Positions 32,076 through 40,965 of a stretch of DNA of 48,945 nucleotides are shown here, one piece after another. The DNA comes from a candidate division KSB1 bacterium (GTDB lineage Bacteria > Zhuqueibacterota > Zhuqueibacteria > JANLFK01 > Oleimicrobiaceae): contig JAPDPR010000022.1 of the NCBI GenBank assembly GCA_034506335.1, positions 1-48,945 of the forward strand, written 5' to 3'. The position numbers and the translations under genes are program-made. The notes beneath the pieces were generated by a model, which made no database searches, had not been told where the DNA came from, and saw only the letters and a list, made by a program, of their open reading frames with translations. Every line of letters begins with the position of its first letter. Position 1 is the stretch's first letter.

Positions 32076-33614
32076 ATGTCACACTCGACCACATACGTGC
32101 TGACCCCACACTCGGCCCGTGGTGGCCTCTTGATGGCGCTCGCAGGGGGCGCCGCCATAGGGGGGCTCGGACTCCTGGCCTTGGGCCTGGAGCCGAAGTG
32201 GGCAATGTTCGCCACGATCGGGCTCATGTTGCCCTTTGTCGGGGCGCTCACCGGCAATCTGCGGCGCTTCTTGTTGGCCTTGATGGTGTTTAGTGTTCCG
32301 CTGAACGCGGATGTGCACCTCCTTTACCACCCAGAGGCGGCCGGCACACGGGGCTTGGTCATCGCATTTCCCGACATCTGTCTGGTGGTGCTCGTCGCCG
32401 CCTGGCTGATTGAGTTGGCGAGCGGTCTGCGACAAGAGCGAGTACGCCTGTTTCCGAGGGTGACGGTCCCCTACGCGGCGCTGCTCTGCTTGGGCGCGCT
32501 GTCAGCGGTGTGGGCACCGAAACCCCTCCTCACGCTCTTGGATATCTGGCAGATGTCGAAGATCCTTGTTTTGTTCCTGTACCTGGTGAACACCGTGCGT
32601 GACCGCGAGGAGGTGCAGTTCGTGCTGGGGGTGCTCCTGCTGGGCGCAGCACTGCAGGGAGTGATTGTCTTACTACAAAACGCAACGGGCTTGAGCTTGG
32701 GGTTCTTTGGCCAACAGACCAAAGCGGAGTTCTTCCACCCTGAAGAGGATGTGTCGCTGGTGCGCAGGCCTGGAGGGACAGTGGGCCACGCCAATACCCT
32801 CGGTCGCTACTTTGTGCTGCTCCTTCCCACTGGCATTTTCCTGTCACTGAACAGCGAAAAGCGGCGCACCTTCTACTTGTTGACGACGGGAATGGGGCTC
32901 TTGGGGATGGTATTGACTTTGTCACGGAGCGCATGGGTTGGGTTAGCTTTCGCCCTCATGGTCGGGTGGGTGGCCAAGCGCCGTCGCCGAGGGGAGGGAT
33001 CCGAGAGGCGCGGGAAAGGTTGGGCTGTGGTATTGCTTTTGGCAATTGTGGTGGCCTTCGGGCCCACGATCTACAGGCGGATGGTGTCGCCTGACTTTGG
33101 TGCTACCATGTCGCGTCTTACCACAGCAGAGGTGGCTTTGCGCGTGATCCGTGATCACCCGCTGCTGGGCGTGGGCCTGAACAACTACAAGGAGGCGCTG
33201 GATACTTACTTTGATCCGAGCGACCCTTTCACCCGAGTGGCACCGGTGCACAACCTGTATCTACTGTTCGCAGGGGAGCTCGGGCTTGTGGGGCTGGGCC
33301 TCTTTCTCTGGCTCATGGCCGCCTTGCTGAATGGGATGCGAATGGGGCTGCGGGCTAAGGACCAGCTCCACTGGGCCTCCGCCGTCGGCCTCTTTTCGGG
33401 ATTGGCGGCCATGCTGGTAATGGCCACTAGCGACTATGCGTACAAGCAGTCGCTGGCACTCATGAGCACTATGTGGATTGTAGCAGCCTTGGGGCTGACC
33501 CTGGCGACACTGCAAGAACAGGAGGCCGCAATGGAGCAGGCCGCAGAACGCGAACCAGAGCCGCTTCCTTCTTGCATCAGCCGACAGCTCATAGCATTAG
33601 CTCACAGGCAATAG
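32076..33614 (+). CDS. O-antigen ligase / polymerase family membrane protein (Wzy-like)
   Basis: 512 residues, ATG 32076 behind GGGAG; GTG 32058 is an alternative with poorer support. About 11-12 hydrophobic helices are visible. A large loop between helices carries 'VGHANTLGRYF' and 'HPLLGVGLNNY', typical of the Wzy_C/O-antigen ligase family; 'LTLSRSAWVGL' is the family's mid-protein motif. Members polymerise lipid-linked repeat units at the periplasmic face or ligate glycan to an acceptor. In an operon with Wza-, Wzz- and Wzx-like genes, the polymerase role is more likely. The start lies 20 bp after the preceding stop. Confidence 0.88.
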   Translation: MSHSTTYVLTPHSARGGLLMALAGGAAIGGLGLLALGLEPKWAMFATIGLMLPFVGALTGNLRRFLLALMVFSVPLNADVHLLYHPEAAGTRGLVIAFPDICLVVLVAAWLIELASGLRQERVRLFPRVTVPYAALLCLGALSAVWAPKPLLTLLDIWQMSKILVLFLYLVNTVRDREEVQFVLGVLLLGAALQGVIVLLQNATGLSLGFFGQQTKAEFFHPEEDVSLVRRPGGTVGHANTLGRYFVLLLPTGIFLSLNSEKRRTFYLLTTGMGLLGMVLTLSRSAWVGLAFALMVGWVAKRRRRGEGSERRGKGWAVVLLLAIVVAFGPTIYRRMVSPDFGATMSRLTTAEVALRVIRDHPLLGVGLNNYKEALDTYFDPSDPFTRVAPVHNLYLLFAGELGLVGLGLFLWLMAALLNGMRMGLRAKDQLHWASAVGLFSGLAAMLVMATSDYAYKQSLALMSTMWIVAALGLTLATLQEQEAAMEQAAEREPEPLPSCISRQLIALAHRQ

Positions 33615-33615
33615 A

Positions 33616-35040
33616 ATGAACACATTGCAACGCATCGCACAAAACACCATTGCGCGGTCGGTCGCGGAGATTCTCAATCGCGCCGGGTCGGCCATCTTCT
33701 GGGTTTTAGTCACAAGAGCACACGGGGCCAAGGGGCTAGGGATACTAGCCTTGTCTACCTCCCTGACCGGTGTCTTTTCCATGTTGGCCACCCTGGGATT
33801 AGGGAGTTTGGTGATCAGGGAGGTGTCCAAGGACGAACGCATGAGCGGCCAGCTCTTGGTCGCAGGCCTTGTGCTGGGCACCGCCGGGGCCCTCCTTGCG
33901 ACGGTCGCAATGATGGGATTTGTCAGCATCATGGGATATGAGCGGGAGGCGAGCAGGGCCTGCTATCTCATGAGCCTGTCTCTGGTGCCTATGTCTCTGT
34001 TCTACTGGCTGCGGGCGGTGTTGTGCGGATTGCAGGAAATGCATTTCCCCACGTTTGGGCGTGCCATCGAAAATCTGGTGAAGGTTGGAGTAGGCGTGGT
34101 GTTGATCTCGCACGGGGCAACGATCATGACGCTGGTGGGATTGGTCGTGTTCAGCCGCTTTGCGGGAGCTTTGGCCTTGGCCTGGGCCACCTTTACCAGG
34201 GAGCGCCTCACCGATGTGCGTTTCAATTGGAGCCTGATCAAGAGGTTGGTCAGTGAGACGCCTGTGTTCTTTGGCAGCACCTTGTTTAACAGCATGTTCT
34301 GGTCTGTGCCGATCATGCTCCTGCCGAAGCTGAGCACCGTGGAGGCGGCTGGCCTGTACAGTGCCGCGTACAAAGTAGTCGATCTCCTGTTGTTGCTTTC
34401 TTCGGCGTTTGCCCTGGCCATATTTCCCGTGATGGCCAGGATGTCCCGCCTCTCCGAGCGGCTCTTCCGGGACGTGTGCCTCAAGTCCCTGAAGCTCGTC
34501 CTTTTCTTCAGCCTGGCCCTGGCCGCTGGTGGGACCGTGCTGGCCGATAGGATAGTGGTTCTTCTGTATGGGAGAGACATGGTAATCGCCGCCCCGGGTT
34601 TGCAGGTCTTGATCTGGAGTCTTCTCTCCGCGGGGGTGACGCAGATTGCCGCCTATGCCTTAATTGTGCGCAATCAGCAAAAGTTGGACATGATCGGAAA
34701 TGGAGTGGCCTTTGCAACTATTCTGGCGCTCAGTCTCCTGTTGATTCCGCGTGCCGGGGTTGCGGGTGGAGTGCTAGCCGCACTGCTCGCCACTGTTGTG
34801 TTTGCGATAGTAGAACTCTACTTCGTAGACCGCACGTTGTTTTGGCTGCCGCTGGGCGCCTCGGCGATCAAGCCCTTCCTTGCTGCACTGGCCATGGTGA
34901 TGGTGGTGTTCTTTTGCCATAATGTGTCGTTGACTTTGCAAGTGATCGCAGGTGGGCTCGTCTACGTGGTGTTGCTGGTCCTGACGGGGGCCATCACACA
35001 AGGAGACCGGGAGCTGCTCCGGCAGTTGCGAACAATTTGA
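33616..35040 (+). CDS. Polysaccharide flippase (Wzx-like, MOP superfamily)
   Basis: 474 residues, ATG 33616, one base after the preceding stop, so translation is probably coupled; its own ribosome-binding site is poor. About 12-14 membrane helices span the whole protein. The N-terminal region ('NTIARSVAEILNRAGSAIFWVLVTRAHGAKGLG') is typical of the polysaccharide biosynthesis/flippase family in part, and 'LLPKLSTVEAAGLYSAAYKVVDLL' near residue 235 is a family hallmark (only part of each is needed for recognition: 'AAGLYSAAYKV'). Such proteins move undecaprenyl-diphosphate repeat units across the inner membrane for the Wzy-like polymerase encoded just upstream. Confidence 0.9.
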   Translation: MNTLQRIAQNTIARSVAEILNRAGSAIFWVLVTRAHGAKGLGILALSTSLTGVFSMLATLGLGSLVIREVSKDERMSGQLLVAGLVLGTAGALLATVAMMGFVSIMGYEREASRACYLMSLSLVPMSLFYWLRAVLCGLQEMHFPTFGRAIENLVKVGVGVVLISHGATIMTLVGLVVFSRFAGALALAWATFTRERLTDVRFNWSLIKRLVSETPVFFGSTLFNSMFWSVPIMLLPKLSTVEAAGLYSAAYKVVDLLLLLSSAFALAIFPVMARMSRLSERLFRDVCLKSLKLVLFFSLALAAGGTVLADRIVVLLYGRDMVIAAPGLQVLIWSLLSAGVTQIAAYALIVRNQQKLDMIGNGVAFATILALSLLLIPRAGVAGGVLAALLATVVFAIVELYFVDRTLFWLPLGASAIKPFLAALAMVMVVFFCHNVSLTLQVIAGGLVYVVLLVLTGAITQGDRELLRQLRTI

Positions 35041-35052
35041 GGCGAAGAAAGC

Positions 35053-36111
35053 ATGGCGGACTATCCTGACATTTCGGTGGTTATCCCCACTTTCAACCAA
35101 GCGCGGACGCTGGGGCGCGTGCTGAGAGGGTTCCTGGCGCAGCACGTGCCGAACGTGGCGCTGGAGGTGGTGGTGGTGGATGACGGCTCGACGGATGAGA
35201 CCGAAGAAGTCGTTGCTATGGTGATGGGCTCTGGCTGTGCACCGCTTACCTACATTCGTCAGGAAAACAAGGGCGCGGCGGCAGCGCGCAATGTGGGCAT
35301 CACGCACGCGCGGGCGCCGGTCATTCTGTTGTGCGACGGCGACGTCATTCCAGCGCCAGGCATGGTAGAGGCGCACGCCTGGTTCCATCGCCAGCACCCG
35401 TGCCTAACGCACTTGGCACTTGGGCGCGTCGAGATGGCCGCGGAGCTGGCCCATCCGGGACAAGTCCGCCAGTTTGAGACAAAACTGCCCTTCACTGGGG
35501 AAAAATGCGTGCAGATCCCGTGGCATTTTGCCCGCGGGAGCAACTTCTCGGCGAAAAAGGAATTCCTGATGTTGGCAGGTGGATTCGATCCCAAGATGCA
35601 TTCGGCCGCTGAGGATACGGAGTTGGCTTTCCGACTTCAGAAGCGAGGGGCGCGCCTCTTCTTTGTGCCCTTGGCAGTGGGGATTCACTACCACCCAATG
35701 GCCGACGAGGTGAGTTACCTGTCCAAAGCACGCACTTACGGTGTGTCGCTTGCCTACTGGTATGGCAAGGATCCGGACGCGCGCGCTTTCATCACCAGCC
35801 ATTATGGATTGCAAACGTCGCAGACAGGATGGCGCCGGACCGTGCGCCACTTTCTGCACGGCCTTGTGTTCAACAGCAGTTCCGAAGCCGCGTGGATGCG
35901 CCTTGCGCGGTGGGCTGCCACTCACTGGTACGGCGCAGCAGACTGGATGCGGCGACAGGTATACAGGGCGTGTTATCGGCGGGCGTTCTGCGAGGAAATG
36001 GAGAATGCACCCCGAGTTCGCAACATGAGCGAGCCGGCCGGAAGCTGGGCCTCGGTGGTGCGGATAGTGAGCAATCCTGCAATGAGGTGCCTATGTCGGG
36101 TGCGGACGTGA
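35053..36111 (+). CDS. Family 2 glycosyltransferase
   Basis: 352 residues, ATG 35053, 12 bp after the flippase stop. The GT-A fold is clear: 'ISVVIPTFNQARTLGRVL' at the start, the nucleotide-binding 'VVVDDGSTDET' (~40-50), 'GAAAARNVGITHA' and the metal-binding 'LCDGDVIPAPG' (~95). The later 'GGFDPKMHSAAEDTELAFRL' matches the acceptor-side ED motif and catalytic base region of this family. It should add one sugar of the repeat unit at the cytoplasmic face. Donor and linkage are not readable. Its last 19 bp overlap the next gene. Confidence 0.92.
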   Translation: MADYPDISVVIPTFNQARTLGRVLRGFLAQHVPNVALEVVVVDDGSTDETEEVVAMVMGSGCAPLTYIRQENKGAAAARNVGITHARAPVILLCDGDVIPAPGMVEAHAWFHRQHPCLTHLALGRVEMAAELAHPGQVRQFETKLPFTGEKCVQIPWHFARGSNFSAKKEFLMLAGGFDPKMHSAAEDTELAFRLQKRGARLFFVPLAVGIHYHPMADEVSYLSKARTYGVSLAYWYGKDPDARAFITSHYGLQTSQTGWRRTVRHFLHGLVFNSSSEAAWMRLARWAATHWYGAADWMRRQVYRACYRRAFCEEMENAPRVRNMSEPAGSWASVVRIVSNPAMRCLCRVRT

Positions 36112-37289
36112 GAGGAAAAGCTGATGGTGCACCGCGGGTGGTGATGGTGAACTGGGTCTATAGTCCCGAGCACGGCGGTGGCGCGAGGCAGTGCCAGCTG
36201 TTGGTCCGCCAGCTGCTCCAGCGAGGCGTCCAAGTGGAGGTGATTGCCCGCACAAGGACCCGCGCGTTGCTGGGCACCTCGATCGTGGACGGCGTCGTGG
36301 TGCGGCGCGTGCCTGATGAGAACGGCCGACCCGGCTCCCGGGTGCGCACGGCGATGGCCCTGATGGCAGAGCTTTATCGCTGCGCATGGGCCGAAATCGT
36401 ACACACCCACGGCTTCATGCCCGAGGTGGCCGTTGCCGCGCGCACCATGGGCAAACGCCTCGTGCAGAAGGTTACCTTGGTAGGGCTTGACGACGCCACC
36501 TCTTTGCAAAGACGGCGATTAGGTAGCTTCGCCCTACGTCTTGCCAAAACCGCAGACGCGGTGGTGGGGCCGTCCCAGGCTGCCATTGTGCAGTCGTTAG
36601 CCGCAGGTGTGCCCGCCCAGAAGCTGTGGGCCATACCCAACGGTGTTGACCTCCGCCGTTTTCGACCAGCGTCTATCAGGGAAAAGAAGGAACTCCGCCA
36701 GGCGCTCCACTTGGATGCAGGAGCTTTCCTGGTTGCGTTTGTGGGCTCCTCGGAACGCCGTAAGGGCCTTGATCTGGCAATGAGCGCGGTGGCAATGGCG
36801 CGCAAAAAGGGTCTACGGTCGGCACAGTTGGTGGTACTGGGCCCAAAGCCATCCGATGCTTCGCAACCAGGATTCGGTGAGCACGCGAGGACGGACTTGC
36901 ACGGAGAAGCCTTCCATCGAGCCGTCCACTTTGTTGGGCTTACCGCCGATGTCCCCGAGTACCTGCGCGCGGCCGACCTCTTTGTGCTCCCCAGTCGGGC
37001 CGAGGGTCAACCAAACGCACTTCTGGAAGCCATGGCTTGTGGCCTCCCCTGTGTGGCGCGGAGGCTCGACGGCGTGACGGACGAGCTGCTCCTCAATGGC
37101 AGGCGGGGCCGGCTCGTCGACGGGGATGAGGCAGAGGACTTTGCGCGTGCGCTGCTGGAGCTTGCGGAATCGCCGCAAACCCGCAAGACACTCGGCGCCG
37201 AAGCGCGGGCCTACGTGGAGAGGCATCACGACATAGGCCGGGTTGCTGACGCGTACTGCGCCCTCTATGGGACTTTGCTGAGGCGATGA
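36093..37289 (+). CDS. Family 4 glycosyltransferase
   Basis: 398 residues. The frame is open from 35829, but that part lies over the preceding gene; ATG 36093 with GAGGTG just upstream fits a 19-bp overlap. The GT-B fold shows an N-terminal 'YSPEHGGGARQC' glycine loop, 'IPNGVDLRRF' (~190), 'VGSSERRKGLDL' (~220) and the donor-binding 'LPSRAEGQPNALLEAMACG' segment (~303) with the E-x7-E pattern of GT4. It presumably adds a sugar to the lipid-linked repeat unit. The stop overlaps the next start (ATGA). Confidence 0.92.
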   Translation: MSGADVRGKADGAPRVVMVNWVYSPEHGGGARQCQLLVRQLLQRGVQVEVIARTRTRALLGTSIVDGVVVRRVPDENGRPGSRVRTAMALMAELYRCAWAEIVHTHGFMPEVAVAARTMGKRLVQKVTLVGLDDATSLQRRRLGSFALRLAKTADAVVGPSQAAIVQSLAAGVPAQKLWAIPNGVDLRRFRPASIREKKELRQALHLDAGAFLVAFVGSSERRKGLDLAMSAVAMARKKGLRSAQLVVLGPKPSDASQPGFGEHARTDLHGEAFHRAVHFVGLTADVPEYLRAADLFVLPSRAEGQPNALLEAMACGLPCVARRLDGVTDELLLNGRRGRLVDGDEAEDFARALLELAESPQTRKTLGAEARAYVERHHDIGRVADAYCALYGTLLRR

Positions 37290-38479
37290 TGAGCCGGTTT
37301 GCCGACAAGGTGGTGCGAGACTGGTGGCCCAAGCGGTGGTTTTACCTGGGTCAGCCGGCCGCAATCTTTGCGGTAGCACTTGTGCTGCGGGTGGGTTACG
37401 TGCTTATGATGGACGACCTCTACCCGCTCGATCCGGGCGACCAGATGGCCTATGACCGCATCGCCCGAGAGTGGATCGCAGGTGGAACGTTCATGCCAGG
37501 TAGCTCCTACAGGCCTCCTGGCTACCCTGCCTTTGTGGCGCTGGTATACTGGGTCTTTGGTCCGCATCGGGTGGTGGTGGAACTGGTGCAGGCATTCTTG
37601 GGGGCCATCACCGCCTTATTGACGGCCAAACTGGCCGCTGGGTTGTTCCAGCGCAGGGTGGGATCCTTCGCGGGATGGATCGTGGCTGTGCTGCCGGTTC
37701 TCATCCACTTCACCGGGCAACTTATGGCGGAGACACTTTTCACCGCGCTGCTGATGGCGCTGCTCCTTGTCCAGGCACGGGGGGCGGAGAGCCGAGGACC
37801 TTCTATGCTGGTGACCGGGCTCCTGACGGCAGTAGGTGCTCTTCTTCGCCCCAACGTACTGCTATTGCCCTTAGCTCTTGCTGCATGGTGGAAAGTGGGA
37901 TGCGGCTGGCCAATGAGAAAAGTGGTGAGCAGCACCGGACTCTGTTTTGCCGTTGTGTTCCTGTGCATTCTGCCTTGGTCGTTACGCAACCTCAAAGTGC
38001 ACGGCACCATCGTGCCAATCTCCACCAACGGCGGAGTGAACTTGTGGATCGGTAACAACACCAATGCGACGGGTGACTGGCTCAAGCCGGCGGACTATTG
38101 GTTGCCCTCGGGGCAGACCGAGGCAGAGGTGGACCGGCAATATCTCCATGCTGCGCTGGAGCATATCGTAGCTCACCCGGGACGCACGGCGTTCCTGGCA
38201 GTGCGCAAGTTTGTCATCTTTTGGAGCCCATATCCCCATCCTCTTGACCGGGTCTTCTTTTGGGGTATGGCCGGATTCGGCTTACTTGGGGTCGCTGGGA
38301 CCGTGCGGAGACGGCAATCGTGGTTCCTCCTCGCGACGCTGGCTTACTTCACGGTTGTGAGTTGCGTGTTTTTCGCCAACCAGCGATTCCACGTACCGTT
38401 GCTCCCCGTTCTAGGCGTTTATGCTGGGGCGGGTGCAGAGTGGCTCTGGGTTCTCCTCAGCAGGAAGCTTGGGAAGTAG
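37286..38479 (+). CDS. GT39/PMT-type membrane glycosyltransferase
   Basis: 397 residues, ATG 37286 overlapping the preceding stop by 4 bp. About 8-10 membrane helices. The first periplasmic loop has the acidic motif 'LDPGDQMAYDRIA' (~49), where the family's catalytic Asp lies, followed by 'SYRPPGYPAFVALVY'. A later loop has 'NGGVNLWIGNN'. Enzymes of this GT-C type use polyprenyl-phosphate sugars and act at the periplasmic face, so it may decorate the polymer or its lipid-linked unit after flipping. The protein at 44515-45786 is a clear paralogue (shared 'YRP.GYPAF' and 'TNGG.N.W.GNN'). Confidence 0.87.
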   Translation: MMSRFADKVVRDWWPKRWFYLGQPAAIFAVALVLRVGYVLMMDDLYPLDPGDQMAYDRIAREWIAGGTFMPGSSYRPPGYPAFVALVYWVFGPHRVVVELVQAFLGAITALLTAKLAAGLFQRRVGSFAGWIVAVLPVLIHFTGQLMAETLFTALLMALLLVQARGAESRGPSMLVTGLLTAVGALLRPNVLLLPLALAAWWKVGCGWPMRKVVSSTGLCFAVVFLCILPWSLRNLKVHGTIVPISTNGGVNLWIGNNTNATGDWLKPADYWLPSGQTEAEVDRQYLHAALEHIVAHPGRTAFLAVRKFVIFWSPYPHPLDRVFFWGMAGFGLLGVAGTVRRRQSWFLLATLAYFTVVSCVFFANQRFHVPLLPVLGVYAGAGAEWLWVLLSRKLGK

Positions 38480-38483
38480 GACG

Positions 38484-39575
38484 ATGGGACAGAAGCGACA
38501 CAGGGTGCTTTTTGTGAGTCTGTTTCCGCCAAGGGTGGGTGGTTTGGCGCTGCAAAGCGAGCTGCTAGCCCATTACCTCCAGAAGGAAGGCGTGGAGGTC
38601 CAGAAGGCCAATGCCCACTACGCGAGGAGTTACCAGGGTACGCTGGGTAAGGTCGCGAAAGCAGGAGCGCAAGTCACAGCGCTAATTCGCGCGAGCAACC
38701 GTGGGGCAAAAGAGGTGGACCAAATAGTGGCTGCCGGGTGCTCGTGGTGGGGATTCATGCCTGTGGTTGTGGCGCTTATTATGGGGCGTCGGTACGGAAA
38801 ACCTGTATCGGTGATCTATCATGGCGGAGCAGCCGGGAGGTTCTTGCGGGTTCATCACTGGTGGGTGGGCCCTATGCTGCGGATGGCGGATGCTTTGGCA
38901 GTGAACTCGCATTTCCTGAGGGAAGAGTTCGCGGCGTATGGCATCGAAACGATGGTGGTGCCGCCAGTTGTGCGTTTCGGTGCCGTGAAGTCGCGGCGGC
39001 GCGGCTTGGTACTGCTCAGCACCCGCTACTTGGAGCCCATCTACGACGTGGCTACGATCTTGAAGGCGTTCGTTAGGGTGCAGGCAGCTTTCCCTAATGC
39101 ACGGCTGATAGTGGCCGGATCTGGGAGTCAACAACGGAGCCTACAGGGCTTTGCGCTCGAGCATGATCTTCGGGTGAAGTTCACCGGACACTTGGAGGCT
39201 GGAGAGATAGAGCGCCTGCTCAGCCAAGGAAGCTTCTATCTCAACGCCGCCCTGGTGGACAATTTCCCCACCTCGGTGCTGGAGGCGATGAACGCAGGAA
39301 CCATGGTCATCACCACACCGGTGGGAGAGTTGCCCAGGTTGATGGTGCACGGGACCCATGGTTTGTTTTTTGTCCCGGGCGACGCAGAATCCCTCGCGAA
39401 TACTGTGCTTTACGCCCTGAGCCATGAGGAAGTGGCTGCGCGATGCCGCGAGGAGGGGCAAAAGCTGGCAAGGTCTTTCACCTGGGACCGAGTCCGTGCA
39501 GACTACCTGCGACTGTTACGCCTGAACGGGATGTCCGAAGAGCGGCGTAGAGAAAGAGGCAGTCTGGAGCATTAA
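38484..39575 (+). CDS. Family 4 glycosyltransferase
   Basis: 363 residues. ATG 38484 (TAGGAC upstream) lies 4 bp after the preceding stop; the frame extends to 38421, but that part overlaps the previous gene. GT-B features: 'LFPPRVGGLALQSELLAHYL' at the N-terminus, 'ALAVNSHFLREEF' (~130), 'STRYLEPIYDVATILKAF' (~175), and the donor site 'FPTSVLEAMNAGTMVITT' (~273), where the E-x7-E second Glu is replaced. It probably adds a sugar of the repeat unit. The C-terminal 15 residues are highly charged. Specificity unknown. Confidence 0.9.
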   Translation: MGQKRHRVLFVSLFPPRVGGLALQSELLAHYLQKEGVEVQKANAHYARSYQGTLGKVAKAGAQVTALIRASNRGAKEVDQIVAAGCSWWGFMPVVVALIMGRRYGKPVSVIYHGGAAGRFLRVHHWWVGPMLRMADALAVNSHFLREEFAAYGIETMVVPPVVRFGAVKSRRRGLVLLSTRYLEPIYDVATILKAFVRVQAAFPNARLIVAGSGSQQRSLQGFALEHDLRVKFTGHLEAGEIERLLSQGSFYLNAALVDNFPTSVLEAMNAGTMVITTPVGELPRLMVHGTHGLFFVPGDAESLANTVLYALSHEEVAARCREEGQKLARSFTWDRVRADYLRLLRLNGMSEERRRERGSLEH

Positions 39576-39588
39576 TGAGAAGGGAGCG

Positions 39589-40926
39589 ATGATGTTCGAC
39601 CCTGTGACCATTGCAAAAGGGGGGATCTACGTCATAGTGAAACGGTACACGGGCCGCTTCGCTCAATACTGGAAGCAGTTGATGGAAAGCCAGTGGTACG
39701 ACGAGGGTCGGCTCCGCGAGCTGCAGAATGACTTCTTGCGTGCCCTGGTGGCCCATTGCTATGAGCATGTGCCCTATTACACGGAGCTTTTTCGTTCCTT
39801 AGGTCTCCATCCGACCGATATACAAACGGTCGAGGATTTGCCGAAACTCCCTTTGTTGGAGAAGGAGACTCTCAGAGGGCAGGAGGAGCGGTTTGTTGCG
39901 CGAGGCAGGCCGCGTTGGCTATTGCGAAGGGCGCACACCAGTGGTACCACCGGCAAGCCCCTCACCGTTTACCGTGATTTGGACAACGTGGTCTACGAGT
40001 ATGCCACGTTGCAGCGACAGTGGTTGTGGGGAGGTCTCCGGAGCAGCGATCGCCTGGCCACTTTGAAAGGGGAGAAGCGCGTGCCGGCAGATCGCAATAA
40101 GCCTCCCTTCTGGCGATATAGCCCCTCCGAGCGAAAGCTGGTCATGTCCTCCTACCACTTGTCGCGACGGAATGCGGAGGCGTACATCGAGGCGCTGCGC
40201 ACGTTCAAACCCGCCGGGCTGGAGGGGTACCCCTCCTCCATCTATGCCCTGGCGCGGTTCATGGCCGAACAGGGCATCACCCTGCCGCTCCGGGCTGTGT
40301 TCACCACCTCGGAGACGCTCGAACCCCGCCAGCGGCGGCTCATTGAGGAGGTCTTCTGCTGCAGGGTCTTTGACTACTACGGCCAGGCCGAGCGGGTGGT
40401 GGCCATCCATACATGCGAACAAGGCAGGTACCATGTGCTGCCGGAATATGGTATTGCGGAGTTCCTACCAGTAGAGGGCGCAGAAGGAGGCAAGGTGTAC
40501 GAGCTGGTAGGCACCGGGCTGCATAATTTTGCCATGCCGCTCCTCAGATATCGGCTCGGGGACACGCTTCGGATTTCAGGAGAGAGATGCCCGTGCGGCC
40601 GCTCGTACCCCACGGTGGAAGCGATTATGGGCCGACGGGACAACTACCTGGTAACACCCAGTGGTGCCCTGATTGGCCGCCTGGACCACGTGTTCAAAGG
40701 TGCTCGGCACATCGTGGAAGCGCAACTGGTGCAGGATGTGGTGGATCGCGTCGAGGTGCGCATCGTGCCCGACCGAGGCTTTGAAACCAGCGACGCGGAC
40801 TATGTGCGGCGAAAGCTGCAAGAGCGGGTCGGGTCACGCATGCAGGTGTCTGTTCGCATTGTGGAGCGCATACCGCGGAGCAAAGCGGGAAAGTTTCGGG
40901 CGGTGGTGTCCAGGGTGCGAAGCTAA
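39589..40926 (+). CDS. CapK/PaaK-like adenylate-forming enzyme
   Basis: 445 residues, ATG 39589 behind AAGGGAG. It resembles phenylacetate-CoA ligases and the CapK proteins of capsule loci: the P-loop-like 'HTSGTTGKPL' (~115), 'EGYPSSIYALARF' (~210), 'TTSETLEPRQRRLIEEVF' (~240), 'YGQAERV' (~265), 'LLRYRLGD' (~314), 'CPCGRSYP' (~330) and a C-terminal 'SKAGKFR' (~437) with the expected catalytic Lys. The superfamily activates a carboxylic acid with ATP. In a polysaccharide operon the likely role is activating an acyl group or sugar acid for modification of the glycan (inference). CoA ligation is possible, but no phenylacetate pathway genes are nearby. Confidence 0.87.
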   Translation: MMFDPVTIAKGGIYVIVKRYTGRFAQYWKQLMESQWYDEGRLRELQNDFLRALVAHCYEHVPYYTELFRSLGLHPTDIQTVEDLPKLPLLEKETLRGQEERFVARGRPRWLLRRAHTSGTTGKPLTVYRDLDNVVYEYATLQRQWLWGGLRSSDRLATLKGEKRVPADRNKPPFWRYSPSERKLVMSSYHLSRRNAEAYIEALRTFKPAGLEGYPSSIYALARFMAEQGITLPLRAVFTTSETLEPRQRRLIEEVFCCRVFDYYGQAERVVAIHTCEQGRYHVLPEYGIAEFLPVEGAEGGKVYELVGTGLHNFAMPLLRYRLGDTLRISGERCPCGRSYPTVEAIMGRRDNYLVTPSGALIGRLDHVFKGARHIVEAQLVQDVVDRVEVRIVPDRGFETSDADYVRRKLQERVGSRMQVSVRIVERIPRSKAGKFRAVVSRVRS

Positions 40927-40965
40927 ATCGTGGCAATTGGGATGCGGATGTGAGGAGGTGTGGGT